Both the position numbers and the translations under genes were made by a program. Of a DNA stretch of 6,547 nucleotides, positions 6,512 through 6,547 are shown piece by piece. The notes beneath the pieces were generated by a model, which worked only from the letters and a program-made list of their open reading frames with translations, was not told the DNA's origin and searched no databases. Source of the stretch: Lonsdalea britannica (lineage in GTDB: Bacteria; Pseudomonadota; Gammaproteobacteria; Enterobacterales; Enterobacteriaceae); the NCBI RefSeq assembly GCF_946477055.1, contig NZ_CAMKXG010000202.1, positions 1-6,547 of the forward strand, given 5' to 3'. Position 1 is the stretch's first letter. Each line of letters starts with the position of its first letter.

Positions 6512-6547
6512 CTGTCTCTTATACACATCTGACGCTGCCGACGAAGA
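6512..6547. other. Nextera sequencing adapter (Tn5 mosaic end plus read-1 adapter), not genomic
   Basis: Bases 6512-6530 read CTGTCTCTTATACACATCT, the 19-base hyperactive-Tn5 mosaic end used in tagmentation libraries. Bases 6531-6544 read GACGCTGCCGACGA, the reverse complement of the specific part of the Nextera read-1 adapter. The final three bases fall where the sample index would begin. The join falls in the middle of a conserved citG motif. This is untrimmed library adapter assembled onto a contig end and should be removed. Confidence 0.97.

Noticed and set aside
6512..6530. Tn5/IS50 mosaic end as evidence of a mobile element in citG
   Set aside because: The mosaic end is a synthetic hybrid of IS50 ends and is followed by adapter sequence, not by IS50 or transposase sequence. 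No target duplication can be seen.

Overview
The window carries most of a citrate fermentation locus from a Gram-negative gamma-proteobacterium. Enterobacterales is the best fit, because the proteins resemble Klebsiella and E. coli citrate-lyase proteins as I remember them and G+C is in the mid-to-high fifties by eye. The genus cannot be fixed from this sequence; a Pectobacteriaceae- or Serratia-like host is only a guess. All genes lie on the + strand and are tightly packed.

Layout: (1) 2-1012, the C-terminal three quarters of a CitS-type sodium/citrate symporter, cut by the left edge. (2) 1068-1952, a fumarylacetoacetate hydrolase (FAH) superfamily protein, an unusual member for such a locus. 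(3) 1959-1985, a probable intrinsic terminator or attenuator. (4) 2028-6511, the citrate lyase operon in the order citC-citD-citE-citF-citX-citG, with citG broken off after about 55 codons. (5) 6512-6547, not genomic DNA: the 19-base Tn5 mosaic end followed by Nextera read-1 adapter sequence, so this is an untrimmed contig end.

How the genes work together: CitS imports citrate. CitG makes the triphosphoribosyl-dephospho-CoA precursor and CitX attaches it to a serine of the acyl carrier CitD. CitC acetylates the resulting thiol. CitF exchanges acetyl for citryl on the carrier and releases acetate, and CitE cleaves citryl-carrier to oxaloacetate and acetyl-carrier. The fate of oxaloacetate is the open question. 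No OadGAB decarboxylase is visible, while the FAH-family gene sits beside the transporter. Some FAH-fold enzymes (FAHD1) decarboxylate oxaloacetate and others tautomerise it, so this protein may process the lyase product. That is inference, and its active site departs from FAHD1 at one important residue. No RNA genes, CRISPR arrays or genuine mobile elements were seen, and no gene-free stretch exceeds 75 bases.
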